From: Heliocidaris tuberculata
Taxonomy: Eukaryota; Echinodermata; Echinoidea; Camarodonta; Echinometridae
Direction of reading: 5' to 3'
Assembly: GCA_025618425.1 (NCBI GenBank)
Contig: CM046838.1
Location: 45,401,302 to 45,465,301, forward strand
Length of the DNA stretch: 64,000 bases
Made by a program: the position numbers and the translations under genes
Shown: positions 1-12,490 of the stretch, piece after piece
How the letters are laid out: each line of letters starts with the position of its first letter
Numbering within the stretch: position 1 is the first letter of the stretch
Notes under the pieces: model-generated
What the model was told of the DNA's origin: nothing
The model's database searches: none
What the model saw: the letters and a program-made list of their open reading frames with translations, nothing else

Positions 1-1787
1 AGCATTTCACTATGCCACATGTGGGCACGACAAACATCACTACCCTCCCCCCCCCCCCCTCCTTTTCTCTTCATGTAGCCTGCAGGCCTATACATGTATG
101 TATAATATTCTTGATGGCATTCTCCAACACAAGCATTTCGTCATCGTTTTTTTACGAACTGACAAATCCGTGCGCGTTGTGCAGAAAAGTGAATTGGCCG
201 GAAACGCATTTATAGATTTACATGTAGGTGTACCTACAGTGTATATAACAGAATTTGCTTTTGTTGCATAACTGCATGTATCGATATATACATTAAAAGA
301 AAACTCTTTGTGTGCATGCAAGGATTCGTCAGTTCGTAAAAACGACAACGATTTATTCCAGTAAATGTCAGCCACGTTCAAGTAACTCCAAGATTTTGGG
401 TTTCTTCTTCCACAAACTGTACAAATCTGTCTCCTAAATTGAGAACAGATATTTCTTTCAGCTGTCTTTTACGAAGACAACCAGCCTCCCCCCCATACAT
501 GATCATTTTTCAAATCCTAATTCTTGTCAGGGCAGCAGTACCTTGGGAATGGGGGATTTAACTGGGGGGGGGGGTGCAAAATATGAAAACCAGGAGCAGG
601 AGAGGTCAACTAATAACAGCTAAATTGGAATGTACTTTGGGGAATTCTTATAAATTGAATTTCTAGCATAGAGAGATAGATCATTTATAACATAAGTGGC
701 TGTGTGATACTTGGTGATACCCATATCGCATGAAGATTGTCTGCTGAAAAAAAAAATCTTTCTCATCTTCTCCACCAGCCAGATGAATGAAAACTTGTAG
801 TGTGCCATGAAATCAGCCAAAACGTCAGAAAAACATTAAAAAAAAGAACATAAAAAAAAAAACATAGAGCTGTGCATTTAGCATTGATCACTGTATTATT
901 TTAATGTACATGTACATGTAGCTTAGCACAAATTTCATCTTCACATTTTTATGATGTATCTATGGGCATAGATTGTACAGTTGGAACTGAATTGTCAACA
1001 GTAATAGCAAACACCACAATCCAACATACATGTACAGAGTATGACAGATACATGTATGATGGTATGGACAGACCTATATGTATAGTTCTCCTGTGGTTTG
1101 ATAAAATACAACATGCATCCAACAAAACGGCAGATTTATGTGCAACCGAAGAAAAGATGCATTTCAGAAATCTGAACCACAAAATAAAGAGCAACTTCTA
1201 CCCAAAAAGTTCAAAATCATTGCAGAAAACTGGCAGATTTATGGGTGAAAGTGATCCCCTTCTCAACAGGCACCTCAATCATCAACCTATCCACTCTTTT
1301 TCCCCCCTTATTCTCTCCAGTCTGAAATCCCAGTGAAATCTATCCCATCTCATGAAGGCCTACACATGTTTGCTGGTGATGTACGACTAATCTCTTGAAA
1401 ACATCTCTGGCTGTCTCGTCAAACAAGTACCATTTAGGAGATGAAAGGAACATTATACCTCAGAAAAATGCATTCTACAGAACTGGAAACCAACGTTACC
1501 TCAATCTTCAAATGTACAACTAAAACATGTACATTTATAACAAAACAAGCAGTATCACCAAGGAGTTATCACTGGTATCACAGATTGCGAACTCAATGCA
1601 TTCTGAAACATTTTTCTGGATCTGTAGAAAAGGTCAACAAGCATAGCCCTACTTTTGAAATCAAATCAAATTAATTTACTTTAAAATGAAATGCTGGCTT
1701 CAGTTACGATCAGGCCAACACTATAGCATAATTGCCCATTGTAAAATTTATAGGCCGATATACATTACAAGCAAAAGAGGATGGGGT
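1..1787. other. Intergenic DNA, no gene seen
   Basis: I see no supported exon here. The stretch holds a C run near position 50, a G run near 565-575, A-rich patches at 830-865 and several TACATG tracts (for example 905-920). Open frames are short and lack both protein-like composition and splice signals. Confidence 0.6.
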
Positions 1788-2287
1788 TTAAAGGGGGTAC
1801 CCAATGCTGAAACAATGTTAGTTCATTTAAAAGATCATGATTTTATTAGCAGAAAATCATCTGCCTTAAGTTTTTTAAAAATTCGTGTTGCCAGAAAAAT
1901 CCCCGAAATATGGTAAGACTTCAGGATATTTTGGCCCCTCAGCTGTGTCCCAATTTCAGCTAGGTAACCACAATGACGTCAAAGTGGTTACCTTGTCGCG
2001 CAATTATTCTAGCAAAATGCGCGCAAGGTATAATGCATTTTGTACAGTCTAGCGCGCAACACATCTGCAATACGCGAACCTGGGTAACCACTTTGACGTC
2101 ATTGTGGTTACCTAGCTGAAATTGGGACACAGCTGAGGGGCCAAAATATCCTGAAGTCTTACCATATTTCGGGGATTTTTCTGGCAACACGAATTTTTAA
2201 AAAACTTAAGGCAGATGATTTTCTGCTAATAAAATCATGATCTTTTAAATGAACTAACATTGTTTCAGCATTGGGTACCCCCTTTAA
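1788..2287. mobile_element. Foldback inverted-repeat element, 205-bp arms
   Basis: The left arm (1788-1992) is the near-perfect reverse complement of the right arm (2083-2287), with a 90-bp GC-richer spacer between them. The arms begin TTAAAGGGGGTACC and meet the spacer at GGTTACC/GGTAACC. Each arm carries a perfect TGACGTCA palindrome (1974-1981 and 2094-2101), which matches the CREB/ATF site consensus. There is no coding capacity, so this is a non-autonomous foldback or MITE-like element. The very high arm identity suggests recent origin or gene conversion between arms. I could not define a clear target-site duplication. Confidence 0.85.
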
Positions 2288-5200
2288 GGATCTTGAGGTT
2301 TTAATATCTATCAAATCTTTCTTGCATGTTATCATTAAGTAATATTATCATAAATTTTTAACAGTTTGAAGGCCGAAAGTGTTACATTCACAAATATTTT
2401 GGAGAAACCACGGAGGGATATACAGGTTCACGTACATGTACATCCTTTATATTCCAGGAGATTGAGGTGGGGTGGGGGGGGGGGGGGGGTTGACTTGAGG
2501 AGAATGCACGTTAAGGTACCCCAGCGGTTGAGCTTTTATGTCTCAGGCAAGATATGCCTTGTTCTCTCAGGTCATAGTCAGCTTGAAATGTGAATGAGGC
2601 ATTGTTCAATTGATGCTTGGTTTCCGGTACAATATTCATTCTTTGCGCACAGCATTTAAAGGAGTAGGCCTAGTGGCCTACCAGTATTCAAATCATGGTA
2701 TTCAATCTTGGATTTTTGCCATCCGCTCTTCACATTCGTTTTTTTCTTATTCTCTCTCTCATTTAAAGATAACAAATATGTAAGCCTACATGTGATGTAC
2801 ATGTATATTTAATTATTCTAAATATTTTGAAATAGTCATGAAGGTAGTAAAAAAAAAAATCATTTATTTCTGATAAAATGTACCAAAAAAAATCTTTAAA
2901 GTTTCAAGAAGAATAATGATTCTGTTCTTACTCATTACATATGACTCTAAAATGATCACAATGAAAAAAGGTAATTGCAAAGGAATTCCAACCAATGCAC
3001 CTTCCCATAATAACCTTGCTTCCAAATAACCCTTTGGACTAAATTGTCAACATGCATTTTTCAAAGTTGAATAGGGTATTTATTCCATGATCTGAATATG
3101 TATCTTAAATCTTATATGAGATAGGCCTGTAGTGATATTTTTCCAAGGAAATATTTTATACTATAGGCCTATCTTGTTATGATGCTGCTACAATTGTACC
3201 TCAAACAAAAAGCGTTGTTATTTCAACTGAAATGTTCAAGTCATCTTCTTTATGTTTCACCAAGGAGATTCTTGGAATTTACAATGTAGTGATGGGCTTT
3301 CATTTTCTTTTACAATCGTACAATTATCATACATAATGACACACTGTAACCTTTCATTTCATGAAAGATGTGATAATTAAAGGGGTGATTGCTGCTTTTG
3401 TAAAGAGACTACTGACAAAAATAAATAAAAATTACTCAGGATGTGCATTTGGTTTGACATGCATTCTCATGCATCATGCATGTACATTGTAGGACCACAT
3501 CATATGTTCACTATAAATTTCACTTGATGTTTTTAAAAGCACGATGGAGGATTGGAAAATGTATGTACAAATTCTTTGCAACAGGAAGCACGCTGTTTTC
3601 TTAAGGTGGGACTCTAATTTTCTGCCTCTTTCCTAAATCCGCCAAGTTCAAGTTGCAGGTCACGCCCGCTGTTTTGACAGAATGCAGAAAGAGAGAGAAT
3701 TGCACCTACTTCTCTTATTCCACTTCTCACTCTATCTCTCTCTCTTATTATACCCCTCTTTCTTCCCCTTCTCCCTCTCTCTCTCTCTCTCTCTCTCTCC
3801 CTCTCCCTCTCTTCCCTCTATCTGTACCAATCACTCCCTTTCTTCCCCATTATTTCTTTCACCTCTCTTTCCCTACTAAGGGCCATTTTCACAAACAAAA
3901 TTCATACAAAATTACAAATTTCTATTTAATACAGGGAATAGACTTCCGAGATGAAAAGTATAGAAATTATTGCTACTGAAGTTTAACACACTCTCCCTTC
4001 CTCTTTTCATATCCCCATCATTCCTTTCTTCACCTGCCCCCCCCCCCCCCTCTCTCTCTCTCTCTCCTCTCCATCCTCTTCAATCTCTTCCTTCCACACA
4101 TTTCCTCTCTATCTCTCCATCTCTTGCATTCACTGTGGTAACCACATGCTGATTTAGCAATGGGTACACTCAGCTAGAGATATTCCTCTCCCTGCTTGCC
4201 TCTGATTTATTATTTCAGAGATCCATGCATGCTGATTTCGAGTAGAAGCTGTGACAAAATCTATCTCTGCAGATATTCACTCCTTCAAGCTTTGTTCTAC
4301 CTGTGTCCAATGACATTGAACTAGAAAAGACTGCTTTCTTTTCAATTTCATTGTTCAGAGTGAATGTTGTACCACGTACATGTACATGTAGCTCTAGTCT
4401 TTTTTACCATGGTACATGCACATTTGGTCTGCTGAGAGTGAGAAGCAGAGGGGAATTAACTGATGAAAGAGTATACAAGCATTGGTGCCCTTCTGGCTCT
4501 CAAAAGATGATACCTTATTGCTAATATGCCAAGGACATGACTGCTCTATCAAGTATGAGAGGAGATGAAGCCAAGCTCAATTTCTAAAGTTATCCTTATC
4601 CTGAGCATGCGCATGAAACTATTGATCAATGTAAAAATTCATTTTTTGTTTACGGGAGCTATTTTTGGACTTGCTGTGCAGTTATATTGAGATTTCATTG
4701 CAGTGTCTCTTATGATTTTTTTTTTAGTCTTCGAGAGCTCATTTAAAGCTCTCAAGAGCTAAACTGCTCACCCTACGGTGATTCTTTTTCACTGGTACAC
4801 ATATTCAGACTCAAGAGTAGATGATGTTACATACATGTAGGTCAACATGTAGAAAGTAAACCAAGGAGGCATACTGACTTCAAGTCTGCCTACATGTACA
4901 CAGGTAGGCTTATACAGTAAAATCATTATATTCCTACAATATAAGGCCTTCAATCGCCTACTCAAATGGTACATACAGTGTGTAATGTGCTGGAAATATG
5001 CGGTACAAGTAACTCTCACCACAAAAAGCAATATCTTCTGGGGTCCCTGACTCCTTTTCATCTCGTAATTATTTCTAGCCCCTAAGCAGACCATTCATTA
5101 CAGAAAGACCCCACAACAATACTCTGGCAGTCCCATTCACATACCCTCTCCACAAAGGGACTCGTCCATACACCCCACTACAATGGCCAGTGTTGGCAAA

Positions 5201-5388
5201 AGAGCTCTGGATTTAAAAAGCAATGGGGACTCTTTTGTAAGGACAAGCGTTTGCTGAAATCTCTTTCTTTCTGCCATAATCACAAGGCTATCTCGCTTCA
5301 CTTTCATCCCTCTTTCATTTCTCTCATATATATATCTTCCTTCCTCTTTATTTCTCTCCTTCTTCTACTTCAATGTACTCTACATTCA
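2288..5388. other. Intergenic DNA with CT-rich tracts, no gene seen
   Basis: No exon is supported. A G run lies near 2467-2490. Pyrimidine-rich simple sequence covers about 3720-3880 and 3990-4125, including (CT)n and a C run near 4038-4050. Open frames through these tracts are Ser/Leu/Pro repeats read from (CT)n and are not genes. Confidence 0.55.
3722..3880. repeat. CT-rich microsatellite
   Basis: Long (CT)n and TCCC-rich pyrimidine tract on the plus strand. A second, similar tract follows at about 3990-4125 with a C run inside it. Confidence 0.8.
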
Positions 5389-5390
5389 TA

Positions 5391-5970
5391 CAGGGTGGTG
5401 CAGAAAGAATGCAGCACCTGAGATCTGCAATTTCAACACATCAATGCCACAATATCTTTTTTATGGGGTAGAAAATTCTTTTCTAAGTAAAATGACACCA
5501 TAATGTCATCAATTTGGGGTTAGGAGTTTTGATTCTACTGCTATTTTTGTCAGGCAATGCCATTTTTAGAATTTGCTATCTTTGCAACTTTTGCAACTTT
5601 AGCGATGCTTAAAGCAGCAAGAAATTTGCTTTCCCATATGATCTCTTTTTCATTCATGTTGTCTTCATTTCAAAGAGAGAGCAGTCATACGTTTATCAAC
5701 AAAGCTGACTGTACTGAAAGCCGCCATGGGCAGATTTCTCGCTGCTTCAAGCATGACTACGGTTGCCAAAGTAGCAAATTCTGAAAATGATATTGCCTGA
5801 CAAAAATAGCAGTAGAATCAAAACACCTTACCCAAAATTGATGATATTGATATCAGTTTACCCAGAAAAGAATTTTCTACCCAATAGAACAAACAAAAAA
5901 TCATAATATTGTGGCATTGGTGTCAATGAAATTGCAGATCTCGGTGTTGCATTCTTTTTGGGCCACCCTG
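5391..5970. mobile_element. TA-flanked palindromic element (Tc1/mariner-type MITE)
   Basis: The element starts CAGGGTGGTGCAGAAAG and ends CTTTTTGGGCCACCCTG, and is flanked on both sides by TA (5389-5390 and 5971-5972), the duplication expected of Tc1/mariner-type transposases. The arms pair over most of the length: the segments around 5440-5560 and 5785-5935 are reverse complements with scattered differences. The roughly 200-bp centre is unique. No transposase is encoded, so it would depend on an enzyme supplied elsewhere. Confidence 0.8.
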
Positions 5971-5972
5971 TA

Positions 5973-8791
5973 TACATGTAGGCCTTCTACACATAGGCCC
6001 TACATTTATCCCAGTTTAGTCCTTTCTCTATAAGTCTCACCCCCCCCCCCCCCCCCCCCCCGCCTCTTCCTTCTCCCTCCCTCTCTCCCTCCCTCTCTCT
6101 ACATGTACATGTACTCCTTCTTTTCTTTCTCTCCTGTCCCTGTCCTGGTTGTAATTTTCTTGCTGTTATACATGAAGTAAGCAGACAGGCGGGCAAGGAG
6201 ACTGGGATAAGTGCAATTACTAGGGGGAGATTGAATGCTTTGTATGGAATGGGCTGCAAACACAAGAAATTGCCTTGCTTTCAGCAGACAGCCAATTATC
6301 CTTGAATTTTGAAATTTTCAAATTAGAAATGAAAGTAATCTGTTATAATGGAGCCTCTATGAAAAAATTCAAAGGTACATATACTTATTGAGAAAAGCAC
6401 TTCCAACTTATCAAAATTGCAAGACATAAAATGTACTGAATGCAGGATAAAAGATTAATATGATTTCCATTTTTTACAGCTTTGACATGAATACAAAGTC
6501 TTTGTAATCACTAAATGTACTGACCAACACCATTAAATGCGATCTAAGAAATATTCATTTTTGTTCATAAAAACATTTGCAGGTTTTGTAGCTTTTGTAA
6601 AAGTGAGATTTCCTCAAATACATCCATTTTATGTTGGTTTTGTTTTTGTTGTTGTTGTTGTTTTTACCACAGGTACACCTGTACATGTACTTGTCCATTT
6701 TCAATCTAGAGCTAAATCACTTATCAATATTATACAGGTAATCACTTATCACTCCTACATGTACATGCATGTATTGATATACTTCTTGAGATGTAAACTT
6801 TTCCAAAAGTTTTTCACCATCTGTGGCTATTGACAATAAATAGTTTGAATTCACCAAGTCATGTGTCTTGTTTGCTCTAATCATGTAAATCAATAAAAAA
6901 CATAAATAGTGAGAAAATTCCTGGGCCCTATTTTATAAAGAGCTATGATTGATTGGAGGACTAGCAATTTTTTATACACCGGACCTTGATGTGCGAGTCC
7001 GGAAAACCCAATCATATTTTATGGTTGAAAATATAATATTTGAGTGATTTTATGACAGGATTATATTTTGGAGGTTGGCATATATTTAAATTTAGAAGTA
7101 CATGTATATATATAGAAACTAAAAGTGTGAAATAGCTTCTTTTCAAACTTCCTTGTACATACATGTAGGCCTACATGTATACAAAGGACTTTGAGGTAAA
7201 ATCAGGTACCGGTAAAATGGTTTTGATTCTGATAGAAGTGAGATTTTCACGCTACAAAATTAATGAATCACAACCAGACACAACAAAGTTTCTTGCTGTG
7301 CAAATTCTATGTCAAGAACGTTTCTGGTTTTACAGCAGTACATTTAATTCTACATTTTCTTGACTGTGATACTGGGAGAGAGACTAATGTCTCATCTATG
7401 CTAATCACATCTACAATGCCAGGCTGCTCTGGGCTCCCTATCTCCTGTCTTGTATGTGAATACCGTAAATTACCTCAACAGAACCCCCTGAATGCATACA
7501 GCTAAATTGATAGAGCGTGCCCTACCAATGGCCTAACTAACTGCTTTATTTTGTCCTGGCAGAAAATGTCAGCAAATGAAAAATAGAAACACTTCCATTG
7601 TGGAAAATGTAGGCCTACATTATATATAACAAATACAAATTTCAGCCAATCAAAGTGTTGGCCTATATGTAGTTACATGTTCATGTATATGTAAGCTAGC
7701 AGCATAAAATCTTGGGCCGACTGGGAGTTTGAAACATCATCACCTTCATTGCACCACTACATGTACATTAAACATGTAGGCCTACATGTACATCACGTAT
7801 ATCAAATGAAAATAACTCTACATAAAAAAATATCATCATCAAACCTGCATGTAGATGTACATGTAGATCAATAATTCAACATCTACATACATAGACCTAC
7901 ATGTACATGTAACTAAAAAAGTGAGTACACATTTCATATCCTTATCACACGACTATTTCATGTCCTTATTGGTATTTGTTTCATCTGAGAAAGTAATATT
8001 TGCACTACACTGAAGGAAAAGTGAGGAGTACAGAGAAAAAAAAAAATTGTTTGGATGACTAAATGTACCTTAAATTTTGTCATCCTTGTAGGCCTTAATG
8101 TACATGTACATGTACAAGTATAGTTTTTAAAAAAACAACAACATCATCAAAATCATCCCACAAAAACTGTTTTCAATAAACCTACAACAGAAGGGGAAGA
8201 GACAAGGCATACAGAACATCACTTATTCTATCAAAATAAAATCAATGACCTTTCCAACTCTCATTTTGTGTTGCTTTTAGCCCTGGCATGTCATAAATTG
8301 AGGGCAATTCCTTGTCAGATTTTATTGGAATATTTTTTATTGGTAGAGAATCCATCACCATTAAACCTGTCCTTGCACACACCATGGTCCCATATTTGTA
8401 GCAAGGCTGGGATGCCATCACTATTATTGCAGCATGCATTGTAGTAGTACTACATGTAGTACATGTACTGAAGGATTTTGGGGAGTGCAGAGTGCTGTGT
8501 TACTGAAAACCCAGAAACTTTCCGAAGCATTTAATTTTCGCAAATTTTCGAAAGTCTAAACCAAATGCGAAAGATTCAGGTAGTAAAAAAGGCTGTTGTC
8601 TTAAATTTGTGAAAGTTTCATGCCATGATTATGAATGCTTCTAGTTTTAGTGTAGGCCTTCATAAGTACATGTACATGTATGGTGTAGTTGTCGCTTTTA
8701 CACTGCATGGAGGCAGTTTATTTCTTTCTTCCTTTTTTTGCTACACTAATAATGCAAACTATGTACATGTACATGTATACAATTGTCAAAC
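5973..8791. other. Intergenic DNA, no gene seen
   Basis: No supported exon. Contains a C run at about 6040-6061, many TACATG tracts (6100-6115, 7760-7800, 8098-8115, 8450-8470, 8665-8680) and a segment at 8505-8610 rich in TTCGCAAATTTTCGAAAG-like words that recurs at about 15040-15190. Confidence 0.5.
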
Positions 8792-8795
8792 TTAA

Positions 8796-9271
8796 AGGTA
8801 TCGTACAGTAGTGGGAAAGGTGGCGCTTTGGATATTTAACTACTTTGTCCGCTGGAATGGAAATTATTACATATACTGTTGTGAAATGATTAATTTCGAA
8901 CATACATGTAGGTGACGTTTGTTTGAAGAAAAATGGTTTAGAAATGGCTAAAATGTCCCAAAAAATAAACATCGAATTACAAGCGCGGTACCGCGCTTGT
9001 AATTTGATGTGAAAACAGTGTGTGTAACAAGTGTGTGCGAACCGCTATGCACCGTTGAGCCGGGAGCGTCGGGGTAGGTGGTCCTTAGCGAGGGTATAAG
9101 GTAACCGTTGATATTCGATCATTTGAATCATTTTACTGAAAATCACCGGAAATCATTAGAATACCGGATTATCTCACTCATGTATCTTTTTATTGAAGCT
9201 GAACAATACGAGACTATATTTGAGCAGTTTCATGCCAACTTTCATTTTGCTACCACTACTGTTTATTACCT
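8796..9271. mobile_element. TTAA-flanked palindromic MITE, copy A
   Basis: The ends are inverted repeats of the form AGGTA...ACAGTAGTGG (left) and CCACTACTGT...TACCT (right), and both are flanked by TTAA (8792-8795 and 9272-9275). TTAA duplications are typical of piggyBac- and Kolobok-type transposases. The middle contains a perfect 30-bp palindrome at 8975-9004 centred on GCGCGGTACCGCGC. No coding capacity. A related element follows immediately and uses the same TTAA. Confidence 0.75.
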
Positions 9272-9275
9272 TTAA

Positions 9276-9667
9276 AGGTAATGTCAAGTTTTGGTAGGCC
9301 CTCAAAAACTTTTCGTCACATTTCTTGGATTTTTAAAAATAAATACATGTATCAAGATACTACCCATACTAAGCTGCTGTGCAGATTTCACCTCCTAAAG
9401 TGGAGTATTAAACAAATGAGAGGTAAAAATAATTCATATACTGGGCCAGGGATATAAATTTACATATACCTGATGTGATCTACATGTAGCATTCCGTGCA
9501 GATATTTACACTAAAATACACCAGAAATCGTCGATGGAACTCCATATGATCTCGTAAAAATCTCTTCTGATACAAGGAGAACAACATGAGACTATATTTC
9601 ACAAGTTTATTTGGAATTTCCTTTTTGCTACCATACATTAACTGTGCAGGAGCTTTAAATTGTACCT
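9276..9667. mobile_element. TTAA-flanked MITE, copy B, abutting copy A
   Basis: It begins AGGTAATGTC...TTGGTAG and ends CTACCATACATTAACTG...TACCT, flanked by TTAA at 9272-9275 (shared with copy A) and 9668-9671. The right third resembles copy A: both contain GAGACTATATTT followed by TTTTGCTACCA. The arrangement suggests one element inserted exactly at the TTAA bordering the other. A further partial relative lies at about 42380-42485. Non-coding. Confidence 0.65.
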
Positions 9668-9671
9668 TTAA

Positions 9672-11228
9672 TTTGCCTTTGCTCAATGCCTTTAATAACT
9701 AGTGTGAAAACCTTTGAAAATATGCCAGTTCAACATAATAAAGTATGACTCAATACAGCAGCATACACAAAATGAAGAAAGAAATGCTTCAGGTTGGACT
9801 ATCTGGGTCTATAATCTTTAATGCAAACAGGTTTATCTTGATCTTATATATTTAAAGTTGTGCAGATGAATAGCCCATGCTCCTATTATGCATGCAGAAA
9901 AGCAAGAAAAGTGCTGTATGCCTAAATACAGGAACAAGAATACTAGCAATGAGACTAAATCAAGCAGATTTCAAAATGCCATTTTTAAGCACTTTATCAT
10001 GCCTATTAATGACACTATTGTGCAAAGATTCATGTCAAGAAATATAGCATGTGACTAACAAATTTCTCATGCGAAGGAATTCACAATACGGGTCTTGTTT
10101 ATCTGATTCTATTCTACTTGTATATTTCCAAATTGTGTAGGAGTACTGGAAAAGGCTGTCATTTTAGAAAGGAAATGACAACAGAAAATAATGAACTGCA
10201 GAAAGGTAAAATGATTGTGGAAAAAAAAACGGTTGACTGAGTCAATTGAGGAAACCAAAGAGCCATTTAGGTCTGGATAAAATTTAAATAGAACGTGGAG
10301 GGAAAGAGAGAAAAATGCAAGAACTGGCAGTGAAAAAACTCACTATGTGAGTATTTATAGAAAGTAAACATGAGCTTTTTTCAGGTATACAGTGTATTTT
10401 ACCCTATCAATAATGGGAGAAGAAAATAACATACACCTGTAGGGGAAGGCAGGGGGGGGGGTGGAGAACATTAATGTGTAGGTCTACAAGTCATAAAATG
10501 TCCATAAAAAGTTCATTTCTTCTTACACATATATACAGTACATGTACATGTATGTACATTGTATTTACTCTAAAAATTTCAGGGCATTTCTACCCTGTTA
10601 TATTTTTAAATAATTCTAAAATATTTCGCATAAATTTAGAAAAATACATATATACAAGTCACTGAGGAACTAGTTCATTCATTCTTTTGTCTATAGATCA
10701 AATAATATGATATCATCTCAATTAACTTTTCACAAGACCATTCCTTTAACCTGATAAAACAAGAGCATTGCACCCTACCACATTGCAAACATTGGGGTTG
10801 TTTATGAGAGCTCTCCTACACAAAGGCAGTTAAAAAAGGGTAAATATGCCAGAAAGTTAGAGTCAAACACTTGGACTGCATAATCCGTGTGTGATCTGCT
10901 CTCTTCAGGTACCATATATATGACATTGCAAAAACCTGTGACAGATCTATATATGACATTTGCTGAATGTATATGTATATACACGTATGTACAATGTACA
11001 TGTAGGTCACATTTAATGATCAAAGAAGCTACTTCTATTGCTTGAACTGAAAAAAGTACATTATATTGTAAGTCAGGCGTACTGCTGTATCAGAGGTCAA
11101 ATCTCATACAATAAATTATAGATAATTCATTCACATCAATACATGTAGTTCAATAGTTCAGGTGTACCCACATGAGTGATACATATTTTCTTGTATGTTT
11201 GGGTCTGATGTCTTTTTGGCAAACATAA
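9672..11228. other. Intergenic DNA, no gene seen
   Basis: No supported exon. Contains a G run near 10452-10461 and TACATG tracts near 10540-10555 and 10990-11000. Confidence 0.5.
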
Positions 11229-11452
11229 GGACATTGGCCCGAATTCACAAAGGAGGTTTGGTTTAAACCATGGTTTAAACCCCATCCTGGGTTTTTTAAG
11301 CGTACGTGCGCACTGAATCCGATCCAATCATATATTTCCTTTAAGCGCGCATGGACAATGTGCGCTTATTTACGCTTATTTTAGTACGCTTACAGAGGTT
11401 TAAACCTTAGCCATGGTTTAAACCTCCTTTGTGAATTCGAGCCATAATGTCC
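11229..11452. mobile_element. Short inverted-repeat element (MITE)
   Basis: The termini GGACATTGGCCCGAATTCAC and GTGAATTCGAGCCATAATGTCC are reverse complements with small differences. Pairing continues inward through CAAAGGAGGTTT and the palindrome ACCATGGT in GGTTTAAACCATGGTTTAAA. The centre holds alternating TACGCTTA and AAGCGCGCATG words. About 224 bp, no coding capacity. The superfamily is not clear because I cannot fix the target duplication. Confidence 0.7.
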
Positions 11453-11460
11453 AAACCCCT

Positions 11461-11487
11461 ACCCCCCCCCCCCCCCCCCCCCCACCC

Positions 11488-11518
<31 letters not shown>
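11461..11518. repeat. Poly-C followed by poly-A homopolymer block
   Basis: About 22 C, then CACCCC, then more than 30 A in a row. It directly abuts the MITE ending at 11452. Confidence 0.9.
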
Positions 11519-11520
<2 letters not shown>

Positions 11521-12164
11521 AATTAAAGAGAAGGTTGGGTTCTGGGAAAGGTGAAAATAATTTTTTAACTTTCCTAATTCCTTTTTATGTCAGTTTGGAA
11601 GAACATCATGTAGAAATGTCCCCTGAAAAGGCTTGCTCCTCAAAAGCCCCCACATTCAACACATATATGAGAAACAGGTGAACTGTTCGGGCCGAACATT
11701 CATGCCACATGTGTATGCAGTGCATGTACTTTTCAGTTAGACTAGGTCAATTTCTCATCATTTTGATGATTCCAAAACCTCTCAGTATACACCAAATCTT
11801 ATGTAAAAATGATTAACCATTCCCAATTGCTAAATGATACAGTTTCTTTTACAATGTAATCACATGACCAGAATTCAAATTTATCTTTAAAAAACAAAAA
11901 CAAAAACAAAAAACAAAAATATATGTAGATTTAGGTGTTCATTTCCTTGTAATTTGGAAAGATGTTGTATTTGTTCTTTTTCATTCATTATTTGCCTTTT
12001 TGTCAATTACTTAATGCATGTATACATGTGTAGTTGCTAATATTTTTATGTACATGTAACCTAATCTCTAATTTTTCAATTGAAATTCTTTGTATCTGTA
12101 ATCTTTTGTTATCTTTTTGTAAGCACTTTGTACAGTATATACATTTATGATTACATGAGGTTTT
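11519..12164. other. AT-rich intergenic DNA
   Basis: No gene seen. Contains an (AAAAAC)n-like tract near 11890-11920. Confidence 0.5.
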
Positions 12165-12490
12165 TTTTTGAAGGTTCATAATGCTGAAGGTTCGTTACTC
12201 TGACGGTTCATAATTCCGAAAATGAAAAAAAGGTTCATACTGTATTTCGGAAGGTTCGTAATTCTGAAAAGTTATGTAGGGCTCTATTGCACGTTCAGAA
12301 TTACGAACCCTATTTCATTTTCGGAATTACATGTACATGTACGAACCTTCCGAATAATGAACCTTCAAAGTAATGCATCAAATGTTCGGAATTATGAACC
12401 CTATTTCATTTTCAGAATTATGATTCCCCTGCTATGGGAAATTTGTGTTTCAGAATTATGAACCTTCGGAATTATGAACCTTCGGAAAAA
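12165..12490. repeat. Degenerate GGTTCATAATTCCGAA repeat cluster in both orientations
   Basis: A word close to TTCGGAATTATGAACCTT, or its reverse complement AAGGTTCATAATTCCGAA, occurs more than ten times in about 325 bp. Forward-type copies (GGTTCATAATTCCG) dominate at the left, and reverse-type copies (GGAATTATGAACC) at the right. The cluster can fold on itself. Spacing is irregular, so it is not a simple tandem satellite. The open frame across it reads the repeat and is not a gene. Confidence 0.75.

Noticed and set aside
5987..6265. Minus-strand 92-codon frame with a Gly run
   Set aside because: It runs through a C run and CT tract and has no recognisable protein features.
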